Assembly (NCBI GenBank): GCA_015350385.1
Contig: WNKI01000001.1
Span: forward strand, 476,496-540,495
Reading direction: 5' to 3'
From: Aculops lycopersici
Lineage: Eukaryota; Arthropoda; Arachnida; Trombidiformes; Eriophyidae
Length of the DNA stretch: 64,000 nt
The notes under the pieces: model-generated
The model's input: the letters and a program-made list of their open reading frames with translations, nothing else
The model's database searches: none
What the model was told of the DNA's origin: nothing
Part shown: piece after piece, positions 1 through 11,773 of the stretch
Layout of the letters: the number at the start of each line of letters is the position of its first letter
Numbering within the stretch: position 1 is the first letter of the stretch
Program-made: the position numbers and the translations under genes

Positions 1-1394
1 AAAGAAGAAGCTGACTGAGCAAAGCTGACTGAGAGAATCACAACAGTCGAGTCGAGGTAGGAGCAACAACACATTTGGAGCTAACTAACAAGCATGTCGA
101 TCGAAACGCTCTTACAGGTGTCATCTCGCACTTGCTCTTTCTCCATCCAACTAAAACTCAACTCCAGCTCCAGCTCGCAAGTCTCGTTCGGTTCGTTTCA
201 TTTCGGTTCAATAGTTTGGTTCGGTTCCCCTTATCTCGCGGTGGCTGGTACCTGTGCACATGAAGCACACTAGTTGTTGCTCGCTTGCTCGCTGGTTTTC
301 GTGCCTCCTAATGGTTGGCTAATATCGCAACTACAACTACTATATCTTCAACCTCTCCAACCGCAAGCAAAAGCGAAAGCTGAACTAGAATAGCTGACAA
401 ACGTCCATTTAATAAACCGGCGAAACAAAATGGAAGAGTCGGCGGCATCAACGTTGCCACAGCCGTCATTTACTACCTGAAGCTAACTAACTCCTTCGCT
501 CCTCAGGCTCTTGAATACCGAGCTTCATGCCTCGAGCTTCTTGCTGCCCTCGCCACCGCCACCGCCACCGCCTCCTTGGCTTCTATATGCCTCCCGAAGA
601 CAGTCTTCAGTTACTAGTCTTTAGTCGTTAGTTACATCCACCGGCTCAACTGAAGAAATATCTTCATCATCATCGTTGCCATCATCAATATTATAAACTC
701 AAACTATACCTCTACCACCATAAAGACCTCAACTACAAGCTACTACCTGCTCGCCTGTTTACCTGGCTCTCTGCTCGGCATTCGTTGCCACTTGTTGCAA
801 CTGCAAGTCCTTGCTGCCGAAGACGAAGAAGAAGTCGAATGAGCAACAGGTTGTTGTCGTCGTCGTCGTCCCGATGGAATTGTGGAGGCCAACTCTTAAA
901 GACTAAAGCTTAGCTAGCTAACATGCATAGTAGAGAGTAAAACCTATTGCTATGGCCGATCAAAGTCAATTTAGCTCGTTTATTCATTCATTCGAGTCAC
1001 TAGATACTAGTCGGCTAGGGATTAGTTGGAACGAAACAAACAAACAAACAAACAAATGAACACAAGTGGTTGTTGGCTGGCGGCAAAGGCAGTAGAGGCG
1101 CACACGACCAACATTAGGTCTGCGCGACACTTGAAGGTATCAAGTATCAGTGTTTTTAATATTTAATTTTCTCGTTAACTAAACGACTCTCCCTCTATTT
1201 GTATCTTCTAACTCTCTCATGTGACAAATTATTAACTAACTTGCAGCGGCATAAGCTTCAGCTTCAGCTCCAAGTTGTCCTCGCGTCTTATAACTCCAAC
1301 TAGCTCCTCTCCTGCCCGAATTGTCGCCTTTTTTCCATCAACCGAACAGCAGTCGACAGACGAGTTTGTGGCGATTGTCGAAATCTCACCATTT
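1..1394. other. non-coding 3' flank of the GATA gene
   Basis: No convincing coding sequence was seen. The stretch is low-complexity, mixed-purine/pyrimidine DNA downstream of the GATA gene on the minus strand, so part of it is probably its 3' UTR. It holds a short AAAC tetranucleotide repeat near 1035-1058, a CACTTGTTG motif at 789-797, and a minus-strand AATAAA candidate (TTTATT on the plus strand) near 979-984. Confidence 0.6.
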
Positions 1395-3706
1395 TTATTG
1401 GTAGCTAGCATACACTCCCGCCGACGATGGCACCTGCAAATTGTGATACTGCTCGTGGGACTGAGGCGCGTGATTTGGCACTTGTTGCTGTTGCTGCTGT
1501 TGTGGCGCTGGCTGCTGCTCACTTGGCGGCGGTTGCTGTGGCGCCTGTTGCTGCAGTGGCTGTGCAAGCGCCCGCTGCATCGCCGGCTGACTCGTTGCGT
1601 TTTGCCCTGTCGGCTGGGCCACCGTCGCTGGCTGTTGCGAAATTTGATGCTGCTGCTGAGGCTCGTGCTTAACCTGCTGGCCTCCTGTGCCCAAACTCTG
1701 GGACTGCGCATGGTGTTGCGAAGAGGCCACTTGTTGAGGTGGTGGTTGCGAGGTTAGCTGCTGCTGCTGCTGCTGCTGCTGTTGAGGGACTTGCGACGCC
1801 TGGAGGTGTGAATGGTGCTGATTCTGATGGTGGCTATGGTGTTGTTGGCCGTGCGCAAGGTTAGCGTGATTATTTGTGGATGTTGTGTGGAGAGGTGACG
1901 GCTGCTGTAGCGACACTATATTTGTCACTCCAACGGGCTCAGCCGAGCGGCCGTGTCCTTGTGTCGGCTGTTGCTGTTGCGAGGCCTGTGGGTTAGGCGC
2001 AACCGTTAAGCTCGATTGTTGTAATTGTTGCTGTTGTTGCTGCATTTGTTGTGGTTGTGGTTGCTGCTGTTGCTGTTGGGACTGGTGCGGTTGAACATGA
2101 GTCTGTTGTTGAGCCGGGCGCGCTTGTGGTGGCGCCGTTGGTTGCGAGGCCAATACCTGATGGTGTTGGGGCGCCTGGTGGCGGACATGCGTTTGTTGCG
2201 GGGTTGCGTGCTGCTGTGATTGCGGTTGTGGTTGTGATTGTGATTGTTGAAGTTGGATTTGTTGTTGAGAGTGTTGTGGTTGGGGTTGTGATTGTTGTTG
2301 TTGATTTTGGTGCTGGTGCATTGTGGTAGCTGCTGGTGTCGTTGTCGTCTGCTGGCCGCCGCTAAGGCCACCAGCGGTCATATGTACATGAGCGATCTGA
2401 TGCGCCTGTGATTCGTGGTGTTGCGAGTGTTGTCGTATCAAATCGCTGTTAGTAATTACATTTACCTGCTGCTGGTTGCTGTCGGCAAGGATAGTTGGCG
2501 CCACAAGTGGTGCTCCTGAGTAGGCGCCAGAGTTACCAATCACCGGATCGGAGTTCTGGTTTCCAACCCCGCCGCTTCCCTGTTTGGGCTTCCGTTTTCT
2601 CGTTTGTATCCCCTCTTTCTTCATGGCTATCGGTCTTGGGACCTGGTTAATTTGGAGTTTAGTAACCGAAAGTTGAGGGCAGCACGTTAGGTTCAAGAGT
2701 TGCTAGAGGCTCTTTGATTGGAATGGTTAAACTTATCTCGTGATGTCAAGGTACTTACATTATGCAATTTAAAGTACAGGCCACAGGCATTGCAAACAGG
2801 GTTGCCGCCGTTATTACGGCGCCATAGGGTTGTGGTTTGTGTTTGACAGTTACTACAACTCAAGTCCTGCCGTCGACTTGTGGACATCCGCTTCTGCGTC
2901 CGAGTTTGGGGTCTATTTGTGCCATTGGATTTAATGTAAAGGCCACAGGCGTTGCAAACATAATCGCCATCAATGTTCCTCCGCCACAAAGGGGTGGAGT
3001 TGGCGTGGCAGTTGACACAAAGCCGATTGGTCTCGCTCACAGGCCCAGTTCCATTGACGCTTCCTATTCCCACGGCCACCTGTTCATTTGCCAATTGGTC
3101 CTGTGACTGGTGCACTTGATGCTGGTGATGCTGTTGTGATTGGAGTTGTTGCTGTTGCTGATGTTGGTGATGATGGTGTTGGTGTGAATGGTGTTGGTGT
3201 GAGTGGTGTTGTGATCCAGAGGGAGTTAATAAATGTGATCCATTTCCGCTTGCACTTGTAAGTACGTGATGACTAATGGTCGCCCGATGCTGGTGCACCA
3301 TCGTGTCGCTAGGCTCACTGACGCCGCCGCTGCTTCCGAGTCCGTTTACATTTACCGTCCCATTTATTCCATTCATATTTCCTTGGTGCTGTTGTTGTTG
3401 TTGTTGCTGCTGCTGCTGCGACGGAAGTGGCTGTAGCGCTTGGGGGTCCAGTTGCTGGACATGCTGATGGTGTTGCTGGTGGTGTTGCATGATTGCGACC
3501 ACTTGTTGCTCCTGGCTCGCGTCAAGTGACAGTGCGAGCAGCGAACGCGGCGATTTTAGCGCGCGTTCTCCTCCGCAAACTTGTCGTGGTCGTCGTTGTT
3601 GGCGATGATCTATCAAGACGTGCACTATGGACTCGCTGCTCTGATGCCTTTGTGCGCAAAAGAAATCCGTAGTGGTTGCCGACGGCCGGGACGACGCGCG
3701 AAACAT
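1395..3706 (-). CDS. GATA zinc-finger transcription factor (pannier/GATA4-6-like), two exons
   Basis: Sequence-specific nuclear activator or repressor binding WGATAR sites. The coding parts are exon 2759-3706 and exon 1395-2642, split by a 116-bp GTAAGT...CAG intron. The splice restores the family sequence KLHN-VPRPIAMKKEGIQTRKRK, where a short basic tail follows finger 2. Both fingers fit C-x2-C-x17-C-x2-C (CVNC...CNAC at about residues 230-254; CSNC...CNAC at about 284-308). The rest is low complexity: poly-Gln and His/Gln runs before the fingers and a Gln-rich C-terminal tail of about 400 residues. The product is about 731 aa, longer than most family members. The open frame extends upstream to 3763 only through a TTG. 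The ATG at 3706 is the first in-frame ATG, but the MQHHQQHHQH methionine near 3490 or an unseen 5' exon is possible. Class is sure; the exact paralogue is inferred. Confidence 0.9.
2643..2758 (-). other. intron of the GATA gene
   Basis: Read on the minus strand, the donor GTAAGTACC follows the codon for Asn in KLHN. The acceptor CCAG precedes GTCCCAAGACCG (VPRP). Phase is 0 on both sides, and the join recreates the conserved finger-2 basic tail. GATA genes often carry an intron at or near this position. Confidence 0.85.
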
Positions 3707-6189
3707 GTGAACAATGCCACTACTACTCAGGCAGTCTGTAGAGTAGAGAGTCTTATCAGCCAACAGCAGCAGCAGCAGCTAGCGATTCCATTTTTGGTTA
3801 TCATAGTCTCCAATGGGAAATATAACAGCGGTTGCGGTTACAAATCGAGTGTTAGTTGGTTTGTAAGCTGTTGTATGCACCCCGATCACTTGTAGTCATG
3901 CCCATTATATTGTAATGTGTTCGACTACTGCCAGTTTAACTCGAGAGTTAGCAAGCGAGCGGCTAGATGAGATAAGTGCTCTGGGTGCAAAGTGACTTAT
4001 TCGGCATATCGACCGACGACTACGACGCCGTCGACGACACCACAACCGCCGCAAAGATAAACTGTCAGTTCATAGCATAGTTGATGATACAAATACCAGT
4101 GTGAGGTGGTCGCTCCTTTTGCTTGTCCGTTTCGCATAGGCTGCTAGCGTGCAGTTGTTGGCTAGCGCACTCGCGGACTCCTCGTTCGCAGCCGAGCGCA
4201 TCCCCGACTTTGACGGGTGTGGGCGTGGCGGCGGGCTAGCCAACAAGCTAAGCGTCCCGCTACGTGTCCATCCGTCTGTCCGTCCTTCAGCGAGCCAAGT
4301 TTATTTGGGATTTTATTGTTTTTGATGGCGCAGCGTTGTTATCACTGGCTGTCGATCTGGCTCTTATCGCCTCTGGCAACTTATCGATCTTGGTCCCGAG
4401 ATAAGAACAGCGGCAGCGTCGAGATTGTTCAATTGATTGGTCCCTGTAAGCTAGCCAGACTTTCTGCTTGGCTGGCTGGCTAGCTCGCCGCGGTACCCAC
4501 ACTGGCCGACTGATAGCTGGTGCTCTATCCCGGGCGATAACTGTGGCCGAGTCTCGGTTGCTAGTCCGACGTCCTAGTCCCCGGCCAATTAAACTCCAGT
4601 GACAATCGCTCTCTATAGACTATAGCTCCGCGCTCATGGTGCTCGTATGCATTGTTTCGTACGCTACTGCTTGCACTACAGCAACAAGTGACGCCACGGG
4701 AATGGCCAACTTAAACGTATTTGGCAAGCTAGATAAGCATCGCAACTGGCGACGGGGTGGCCAGCGATTACCACCCCTCCTGGCTCGTAATTGATCGGAT
4801 GTTTCCCGGTCTCGCTGGCCACAGATGTCTCCTATTATTTCATCGCCACTATGTCGCCGTCCTCACTGCGGTGGCTTTTAACTGCAGCAAACCTACAGGC
4901 TGCAGCCGCAAACGCCGGCAATGCCACTTGAGTTAGTTTTGGAAAAAGCCGCAGCTAACTGGCGGCAGCACAAACGGGCCACTACACTTGTTGCCACTGG
5001 CCAGGCGCTTGATGGCGCGAGCTTGCCAACTAGTGGCGCCCCGGGCGAGAGTTTGCAACTTGGCAAAGCTCTTTGTGACTACCATCACTTACTAATGAGC
5101 GATCAAAGTAGACAAGTTTGCCTGCCTACCACCAACTAGAAGCCTAACAAGTCGGTGGCACCGACGGCTGCGGCTACAGTGACGACGGAGGCGTTAGTGC
5201 TGCCGACGCTAGCGGCCTCCTCGAAACAAAACAAGCTCGCGTTTACATAATATAATCTACACTTCTGGTTCCCATAATCACGTATTCATTTCGATTTCAA
5301 TTTCATAAAAATTCTATTCAAACTTCTTCGTCGATTGGGTCGTGTCCGTTCAGGTCGCGGTCGAAGATAACTACAGATCCTTAAGATAACGCAGTCATAC
5401 ATGTAGATGACGAGCGCCACTTGTTGCATAAAACTCGAAACTTTCAGCGGCGTTCAGATCAAGCCTATAGATTTTTGCACGACTCCCGCACAGCTAGCTC
5501 GATCTGGCGCGCGAAATTTGAACTAAACAGCGAGGTGGGCCGCGAGTGGCGCGCTTTAATTTACGAAAAGCCGGCACGTTCTCGGCTCAACTTTGTCGCG
5601 CTTGTGCGCTCCTCGCGCTTCGAAGCAGTAGTTGCAATGGCAGCGAGTAAACGATGGCAAGGAAAAGGTTCATCGCAATTTTTACACGTCACGCCATCGA
5701 ATCTCGCGGCCGCCGCCGTCGCTGGCATCCTATCGAGAGCGAACGCAGTGGCCGACGGCCAGCTCCGTTTTGGCTTTCGGCTTGTGTCCGGCTTGTGGGC
5801 GCCAGTGAGCAATCCCACTGCGGCTGCTGCTATTTTCCCGGCGCCGTTGAAACTCTCACCCTCGCTTTGTGCAAGAAAAATCCACACGCGCTCCTTCCTC
5901 TAAAATCGTAGAGCGCAACTCCAACGAATCTCACTGTCATCTGGCCATCGATAATCCACCGCATCATACTCGATCGCCACCGAGATCAAATCCTATTTAC
6001 TCAAGCTGGAAATTTTATTGTCATTATCACAGAATTCAGCTATTGCAATCAATACTTATACATTCAACTCATATTGATAGTTGATATCTCAACCAGTTTA
6101 CACATATTGCACTTCTAGAATACTACCCCCGCCACTTCAGCTCACCACTTCACCTGCACACCTCAACCGGCGAGTCAAACCACCACAAT
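3707..6189. other. intergenic flank between the divergent GATA and LMF2 genes
   Basis: No supported gene was seen in this 2.5 kb. Open frames here (for example 5421-5903) have no recognisable domain and overlap frames on the other strand. The stretch holds three CACTTGTTG/CAACAAGTG motifs (4682-4690, 4985-4993, 5418-5426) and scattered GATA-like GATAAG strings. It must contain the 5' UTR or promoter of GATA (minus) and, close to 6190, that of the LMF2-like gene (plus). A 5' exon of the GATA gene may also lie here. Confidence 0.5.
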
Positions 6190-8079
6190 ATGGCATACAA
6201 TCCGGAGAGTGTCACCCTGACCAAGAGTCTGGTACTTCGAGGAGTGCTAATTATTTACATCATCGCCTTCACTAGTCTCTATGTCCAGGTGCAGGGATTG
6301 TTTGGCGATAATGGAGTCGCTCCGTTGCGCGACTTTTTAGCCAAGTCCAGCAAGACGCAAAAAGGACCACTTGAGGTTTACAACATCCTAACCCTTGCTC
6401 CAAAGCTTCGTCTCAGCCACGGGACCCTCGTCGAGTTGCTCTGCCTAACGTCAGTTCTCGTTGCATTTGGCGCCCTTTTTGTTCGCCGATTCTGTAACGC
6501 TCTCTCAATGGGCTTTTTATGGTACACCTATTATTCCATTAACCAAGTGGGTCAAGGATTCATGAGTTTCCACAGTGACCTCATGCTCCTAGAAGTTGGT
6601 TTCATTGCCATTCTACTTGCACCTCTATTGCCATCAGGCAAGAGCAGCAACACCGATCACGACCATATTGCGATGTTCCTCCTCAAGTGGTTAACGTTTA
6701 GATATTTTGTTAGCAATGTGCTAAACGTCTACATGGATAATGATAAAGCTTGGTACAACATGACAGCCATACCAATGCTTGCGCAAGGAGTCCAATTTCC
6801 ATCGGTCTTCTCGTGGAGAGCATTCCAGTTCGCCTCTGACTGGGCCAAGATATTTCAAGCCTACGAACATTCCATCAAGCTTCTCGCACCATTCCTGTGC
6901 TTCTTCGACCTGAAGCTTAGTCGACAAATGGCCTTCTACAGTTTGTTGCATATCGCTCTGGCCAACGCTCTATTTTTTAACTTCGGCTGGACCGATCTAC
7001 TCATCAGTGTACTCTTGATCACCTACCATAGGGATTCCTACTTCCATCAGGACAAGCGCGCCAGGCAGTCAACTTTCAAGACCATCATTGATCTCTTGGT
7101 TGTCAGCGGATATGTTGGTGCTGTTGGATTTACCCTTGTCAAGTACTATGGACTCAAGTACACAAATGGTGTTCTAGCCGCAAAGGTTCAATTTACACCA
7201 GATCAATTCAAGCTACTGGCCGATCACCTGGTTCCAGTATCGTTGGTGCTGGGAACTCTGGGTCTCCTTGCGTCACTGAGAACAACCTACTTCACATCCA
7301 AGAGGAAGACCTCAGTTATCAAGACTCTGTTATACACTTTGATCATGGTGCCAATCTTTTTTAGCACTTTCCCCACATTGATGAGATTTGCTCCTGGATT
7401 AGAGAACAAGGTTAAACCATTAGCCTACACCAAGGATGTTAGTCGTCTAACTGCACCATTTATGCTATCGAACAACTATCTGATTCTTTCTAAGGTGTCG
7501 CAACACTACAGTGATGGAAGGCCAGAGTTGCAACTGCAAGGTCGCGCTTCAGCCGAGGAGTCAACATGGCAACAATTTGATCTTCGATACAAGCCAGGTC
7601 AACCAGCGAAAGAACTGAGCCGAGTTTTACCCCATATTCCAAGAATCGACCTGAAGATGTGGTATGCAGCTAGATCGTCACTACAGAACAATCAATGGCT
7701 ACAGACTCTCGCCTACAGAGTTGCAACCAAGGAGCCTGATGTGATCAACCTATTGGCCCCTGCCGGCCCATTGCCCAAGGTTGCGCAAGTTAGGATTGCC
7801 CAATACAACTACAAGTACTCGTCTTCGACTAGACAACCATTCGCCGGTTACTGGTCCCAGTCCAAGTACGTGTCCGAGTACATGCCGGCAACCAGCGTTG
7901 ACGCGCTCAAGTTGGCTGTCAAAGCTACCGGAATCAGTCTAACTCCAGCCACTAAGACTGCTGGTGATGTTAGCAAGTATCTGCAGATTTCAAGTGACTA
8001 CATCCGTGGCGTAGATCACACCGCCGTCATTTGGACTTCACTAGCTCTAGCCGCTACCTCACTGTTTAGAGGGGCTTAG
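6190..8079 (+). CDS. LMF2: lipase maturation factor (LMF2-like)
   Basis: Polytopic endoplasmic-reticulum membrane protein. Family members (LMF1/LMF2) help dimeric secreted lipases fold and leave the ER. The 629-aa single-exon product starts at an ATG after CACCACAAT. An N-terminal hydrophobic segment (about residues 16-35) is followed by family-like text: GLFGDNGVAPL, the helix-rich central region with SFHSDLMLLEVGFIAILLAP (about 133-152), and further membrane segments to about residue 420. The C-terminal soluble half holds a YKPGQP element and the stretch WLQTLAYRVATKEPDVINLL, typical of LMF C-termini. Length lies between human LMF1 and LMF2. An AATAAA at 8240 follows. Assignment to LMF2 rather than LMF1 is by resemblance only. 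The neighbours give no functional link. Confidence 0.88.
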   Translation: MAYNPESVTLTKSLVLRGVLIIYIIAFTSLYVQVQGLFGDNGVAPLRDFLAKSSKTQKGPLEVYNILTLAPKLRLSHGTLVELLCLTSVLVAFGALFVRRFCNALSMGFLWYTYYSINQVGQGFMSFHSDLMLLEVGFIAILLAPLLPSGKSSNTDHDHIAMFLLKWLTFRYFVSNVLNVYMDNDKAWYNMTAIPMLAQGVQFPSVFSWRAFQFASDWAKIFQAYEHSIKLLAPFLCFFDLKLSRQMAFYSLLHIALANALFFNFGWTDLLISVLLITYHRDSYFHQDKRARQSTFKTIIDLLVVSGYVGAVGFTLVKYYGLKYTNGVLAAKVQFTPDQFKLLADHLVPVSLVLGTLGLLASLRTTYFTSKRKTSVIKTLLYTLIMVPIFFSTFPTLMRFAPGLENKVKPLAYTKDVSRLTAPFMLSNNYLILSKVSQHYSDGRPELQLQGRASAEESTWQQFDLRYKPGQPAKELSRVLPHIPRIDLKMWYAARSSLQNNQWLQTLAYRVATKEPDVINLLAPAGPLPKVAQVRIAQYNYKYSSSTRQPFAGYWSQSKYVSEYMPATSVDALKLAVKATGISLTPATKTAGDVSKYLQISSDYIRGVDHTAVIWTSLALAATSLFRGA

Positions 8080-8778
8080 AGATCCTAAGGGAACAATGGA
8101 GCCAACCACATACTTGGTCGCAATTTGTGACCTTATTTTTGGAAAGATACCTCAGCAAATGTTCATATATTAACTGATTGCTCAGGTTATAAGCTTGAGG
8201 TACCGAGTGAAAGATTGTGTGTAAAACCTAGATCATTGTAATAAATTTCAACTTAATAACAAGCCAATCGATCAACATGATACACCGTAGTTTGCATATC
8301 ACTGCGCAACTTGAAATAATTCTCACGCTTCAACGATAGAGCTAATATTTTACATTAACTTGGTTGAGTTTTTTGATGTAAAATGGATCCATTTATTCCG
8401 GTTGGCTGTGAGATTTGTTGAGGATACCTGTGTGTCGAAACTGGGTTAGCCACATGACACACACTCTTGCTTCTCTGCACGCAGGTTGATAGAGCCAAAG
8501 CAGTGGAATGCCAGCGAACAGCGTAAACATTTTCTGCTGTTTGTTGGCCGAGTTGAAGACAACAGGACATTGAAAATCTTTTACGCGATCTCCTCACCTT
8601 TAGGTTCATTGTATTATCATTATTACATCTACAAAAAATCCACATATTTATCTAGTTCATAGCTTATCCTAGATATCTCATTTAGCTAGACATTATCTCA
8701 GTCTTAGCTGAGCAGAGCATTCCGGGTCCTCTGCCTAGCTCATCAGAACAAAAACAATATCTTTTGTAAACATTCAAG
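8080..8778. other. LMF2 3' UTR and MOB2 upstream region
   Basis: No coding feature is supported. The first part carries the LMF2 polyadenylation signal. The part next to 8779 is AT-rich and should hold the MOB2 promoter and 5' UTR. A 96-codon minus-strand frame at 8355-8645 has no family signature. Confidence 0.5.
8240..8245 (+). terminator. polyadenylation signal AATAAA for LMF2
   Basis: A canonical AATAAA hexamer about 160 bases after the LMF2 stop codon, on the same strand, in AT-rich DNA. Confidence 0.6.
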
Positions 8779-9577
8779 ATGTCAGAGTATCTAAGGGAAA
8801 CATTTAGTTGGCTCATGGGCAAAACCCGAAGAAGAGACAACAAGGATAACAACAATCAGTCAAACACGACCCAGGAAGCAAGCAAGGATTACTACTTACA
8901 AGATGCTAACTTGTTACACAGTTTAGTTCCAGAGTCAAAATTGAAAGAGCTTGTCAAACTGCCAAACGGTATTGATCAAAACGAATGGCTTGCCCTGCAT
9001 ACAATAGCTTTCTTCGAGAATATTAATCTCCTCTATGGAACCATTTCAGAATTTTGCACCAATAGTGGTTGTCCCGAAATGATTGGTCCAGAGAATAGGT
9101 AAGTCCATCAATGGCAGATTCCTTTGACGGGTCATCTGATCATCGCTTACATCTTGTATCCAATTATTTTACACTAACCTTTACTCCCGTCTTATATTCC
9201 ACCATAGACTCTACCTTTGGCAAGATGACAAAGGAAAGCGATTGAAACTGACTGCCCCACATTATACAGATTTTGTTATGACTTACACACATAGAACAAT
9301 CAACGACGAATCCATATTTCCAACAAAATTTGACAAAGAGTTTCCACCAAATTTTGATCAAGTCATCAAAAAAATACACCAATCTCTCATACATGTCCTA
9401 TCTCATATTTATCATTCGCATTTTCGTGAGATCTACGAGCTAGGACTACATCCTCATTTGAATTGCATATTTAGTCATCTAGTTTTATTAAGCGACCAGT
9501 TCAAGTCATTGGGTTTTGACTCACAGGATTCATCAACACTACCAGGTGCAAAAATTTCAAAACTAATTAACAAATAA
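8779..9577 (+). CDS. MOB2: MOB kinase activator 2, two exons
   Basis: Adaptor of NDR/tricornered-type AGC kinases in the Hippo-related network controlling cell shape and growth. Exon 8779-9098 ends AG before GTAAGT. Exon 9208-9577 begins after CCATAG. The phase-2 join gives an Arg codon (ENR-LYLWQDDKG), and the product is 229 aa, near the family length. MOB2 landmarks are WLMGK near the N-terminus, LPNGIDQNEWLA, FFENINLLYGTISEFC, TAPHYTDFVM, FPTKFDKEFPPNFDQV and HVLSHIYHSHF. The zinc ligands of the MOB fold are present as CTNSGC and the two histidines of HVLSHIYHSH. Similarity is closer to MOB2 than to MOB1, MOB3 or MOB4 because of the WLMGK start and STISEFC-type text. The intron is 109 bp. 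Confidence 0.92.
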
Positions 9578-11773
9578 TGTGATCACATATTGTCATTATA
9601 GGGTTAGTAGCAGACGGAAATCCACACGAATGCTGCTTGTGTGAAAATACTTCTCGATTGGGAGAAGACAATATGATCATTATTGTATCTCTTACTCTAC
9701 AAGTCAATTTTATCAAGCGTAAGGTTCAGCACCAGTTAATCAAATCAATGGACAATCCAATAGATAGATACATGGGTAACATAATCTAAATAAACCTAGA
9801 AGTGAAGTTTATATCTGGCATAAGAGCTGAGGTAAGATTTGGTTAATAGAGAAGTACTTCGCTATTATAACCTCCTAGTTCTGCCTTACTATTCACCTGC
9901 TCATCCTTGAGCTGTCGTGTTCTTTCTTTTGCACTTTTTACGGAAGATGGTTGTTGATCTTTTTTCTTATGCTAGATGTACCACAAGATGCATCAAGGTA
10001 AATGTCCTACCATAGTTGAAAGTTGCCGCCAAATAGTCGTAACAACAGGCTCCACTTGTAACTACTCTCATTTTGTTCAAGGAGGCGAGTTCTTTGTCAT
10101 TCAATGAACAGCTAGTTATTCAAAAACAAAGGTGTTAGAATGTTTAGAGGTAATGTTCGAAGGGAATGTTGATTAGAATCTGATGTCTCTAAAGTTGATG
10201 TCTATCTATGGTACATTTGTTAGCATAGGTGAGAGAGAGAGAGTGCATTGGCGGGGCAGTTTCAGTAGAGTTAAGGGTCTTTTTCTTTTTTCATTGCACT
10301 AGTTAACCCAAAATCTTGTAATCTAAATAAAGGAGTAGAATCACCCCCGGCTCCCGAAAACCTTCCACAAAGATGTGTCGGGCATCATTGTATTTGACAG
10401 CCATAAATTAGTGACCAGTCCCAGGAACTAGTCTAGATCAAACTGCAGCGGAGAAAGAGGAGAGCAAGATTCTATCCTGATGGTAGGGATATAAATATTT
10501 GGGTCATTCTTGACTACATAGCAGCACTGCTGAGAAATATTCCCCTTGGAACTCCAATCTGATCCACGTGGGGACTTGACCTTAATGTTGTAGAAGAGTT
10601 GAGGTCTATTCACCGCAACATGAACTCCAACTGCGGACTTTAGTTATGATCGACGATATAGAATGTAATTGATCTTTGCTAGTATGTCTTCCATCGCCCA
10701 GATTATTTCTGGGTTATTGTGATGGTATTGAGCTGCGCCATATTGTGATTTGATTGTTGGTGGTGGCCGATTGTGTTCTAGATGGTCGCTTAATAGTTGA
10801 AAATTTCTCTCTAGTTCCAACGAGTTGTATTATGTCCCTCCATTTGATGAGGTAGAGCACTTGATTAGCTTCTTGTTTATGTTCTAATATTTGGTCGACA
10901 AGATAGGAGTATGTGTTAGAAATTGACTGGTGCTGTCTTATTCTCGCTATGACAATGATTGAATTATTAATTGGATATGAGATAATTTTTTTGTAGTTGA
11001 TGTTGCTCGTTTGAGTGGCGAATCGAAAATGACGGCAACCGGAAATCAAGCTTCTCTTTGCATTCATCACAGTGATCGGCATTCCTTGCAACGGCATCCT
11101 AGCACGACGGCTGTTGGTCTAATCTGGTGACTTGTGGATTTCTTCTCGTTTCTGGTACATGATCAACGTACATATTGACATCCGTGTCCAGTGAATACGT
11201 TCCATAGTCACGACAATTATCCCCCAGAACATATATCTTAAATGGCAGATAGGCGCCTGTGAAAGTTAAACGTTCTTCCGGTAGATTGTGTGAGGTTGTG
11301 CTCGCATTCGATCAGATCCTCGGAGCGTGAGATCTCGCAATTGAATGATGAGATTGGTTATTCTTCGAGCATTCACTGGTAAGTTTGCCATGGGGCATAC
11401 CAACTACAAGGAAGCTTATTTTTTGATCTAGTCTCATTGTGAGGTCTCTAAGTGCTGGTCAAGTCGCTAGAGTGGCCGTCCAAATGTTGACTTGTTGATA
11501 TCACAACGGACGGTTACGCGACGAAGAGCAACATAGAACTCGCCAATCATAGCCACTGGTTGCCGTTTCTCAAGGAAGAGTGGTAAATAATTAGTCTTAG
11601 CAAAGGAACATTTGAGGGAAAATTATGTCCATCGCTGCTTCTTTGAGAAAGGCCACGATATGAAGGTAACATAATTTAGGTAAACCTTTCAAGTCAAGTT
11701 TATAAGAATTGAAATCTGGCATAGAAAGTCAACACTTTCTCCATCGTCTTTTGATAAGTTGAGTCTTGTAAAT
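9578..11773. other. 2.2 kb gene-free stretch with decayed coding relics
   Basis: No intact gene was seen. The stretch lies downstream of both MOB2 (plus) and DNase II (minus). It contains a chromodomain relic and other broken minus-strand frames (see 10400-11370). A diverged direct repeat has copies near 9776-9825 and 11664-11726, sharing GGTAACATAAT, TAAACCT and ATCTGGCATA in order. The second copy lies just downstream of the DNase II stop codon. Confidence 0.5.
10400..11370 (-). pseudogene. decayed chromodomain-containing sequence (possibly SUV39H-like)
   Basis: The minus-strand frame near 10840-10930 reads SYLVDQILEHKQEANQVLYLIKWRD, which fits the first half of a chromodomain. The second half continues in another frame with an internal stop as YNSLELERNFQLLSDHLE, where NSLELERN matches the canonical NTWEPEEN after single-base changes. 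This frame jump marks a pseudogene. Nearby fragments are weaker: NRPQLFYNIKVKSPRGSDW (about 10540-10613) recalls the FYYINEY region of SUV39H methyltransferases. AVVLGCRCKECRS (about 11060-11100) recalls the pre-SET GCxCxDC motif. Order on the strand is pre-SET-like then chromodomain, so two partial copies may be present. The chromodomain call is fairly good. SUV39H origin is inference, and a chromovirus integrase is the main alternative. Confidence 0.4.

Noticed and set aside
1876..2371. Overlapping frames on both strands, including a Cys-rich plus-strand frame
   Set aside because: They are shadows of the Gln-codon-rich GATA exon (CAG/CAA reads as Cys, Leu, Ala or Val in other frames).
3381..3418. 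CTG/CAG trinucleotide runs as possible repeat-expansion loci
   Set aside because: They encode mixed CAA/CAG poly-Gln in the GATA gene, with interruptions, and look like ordinary low-complexity coding DNA.
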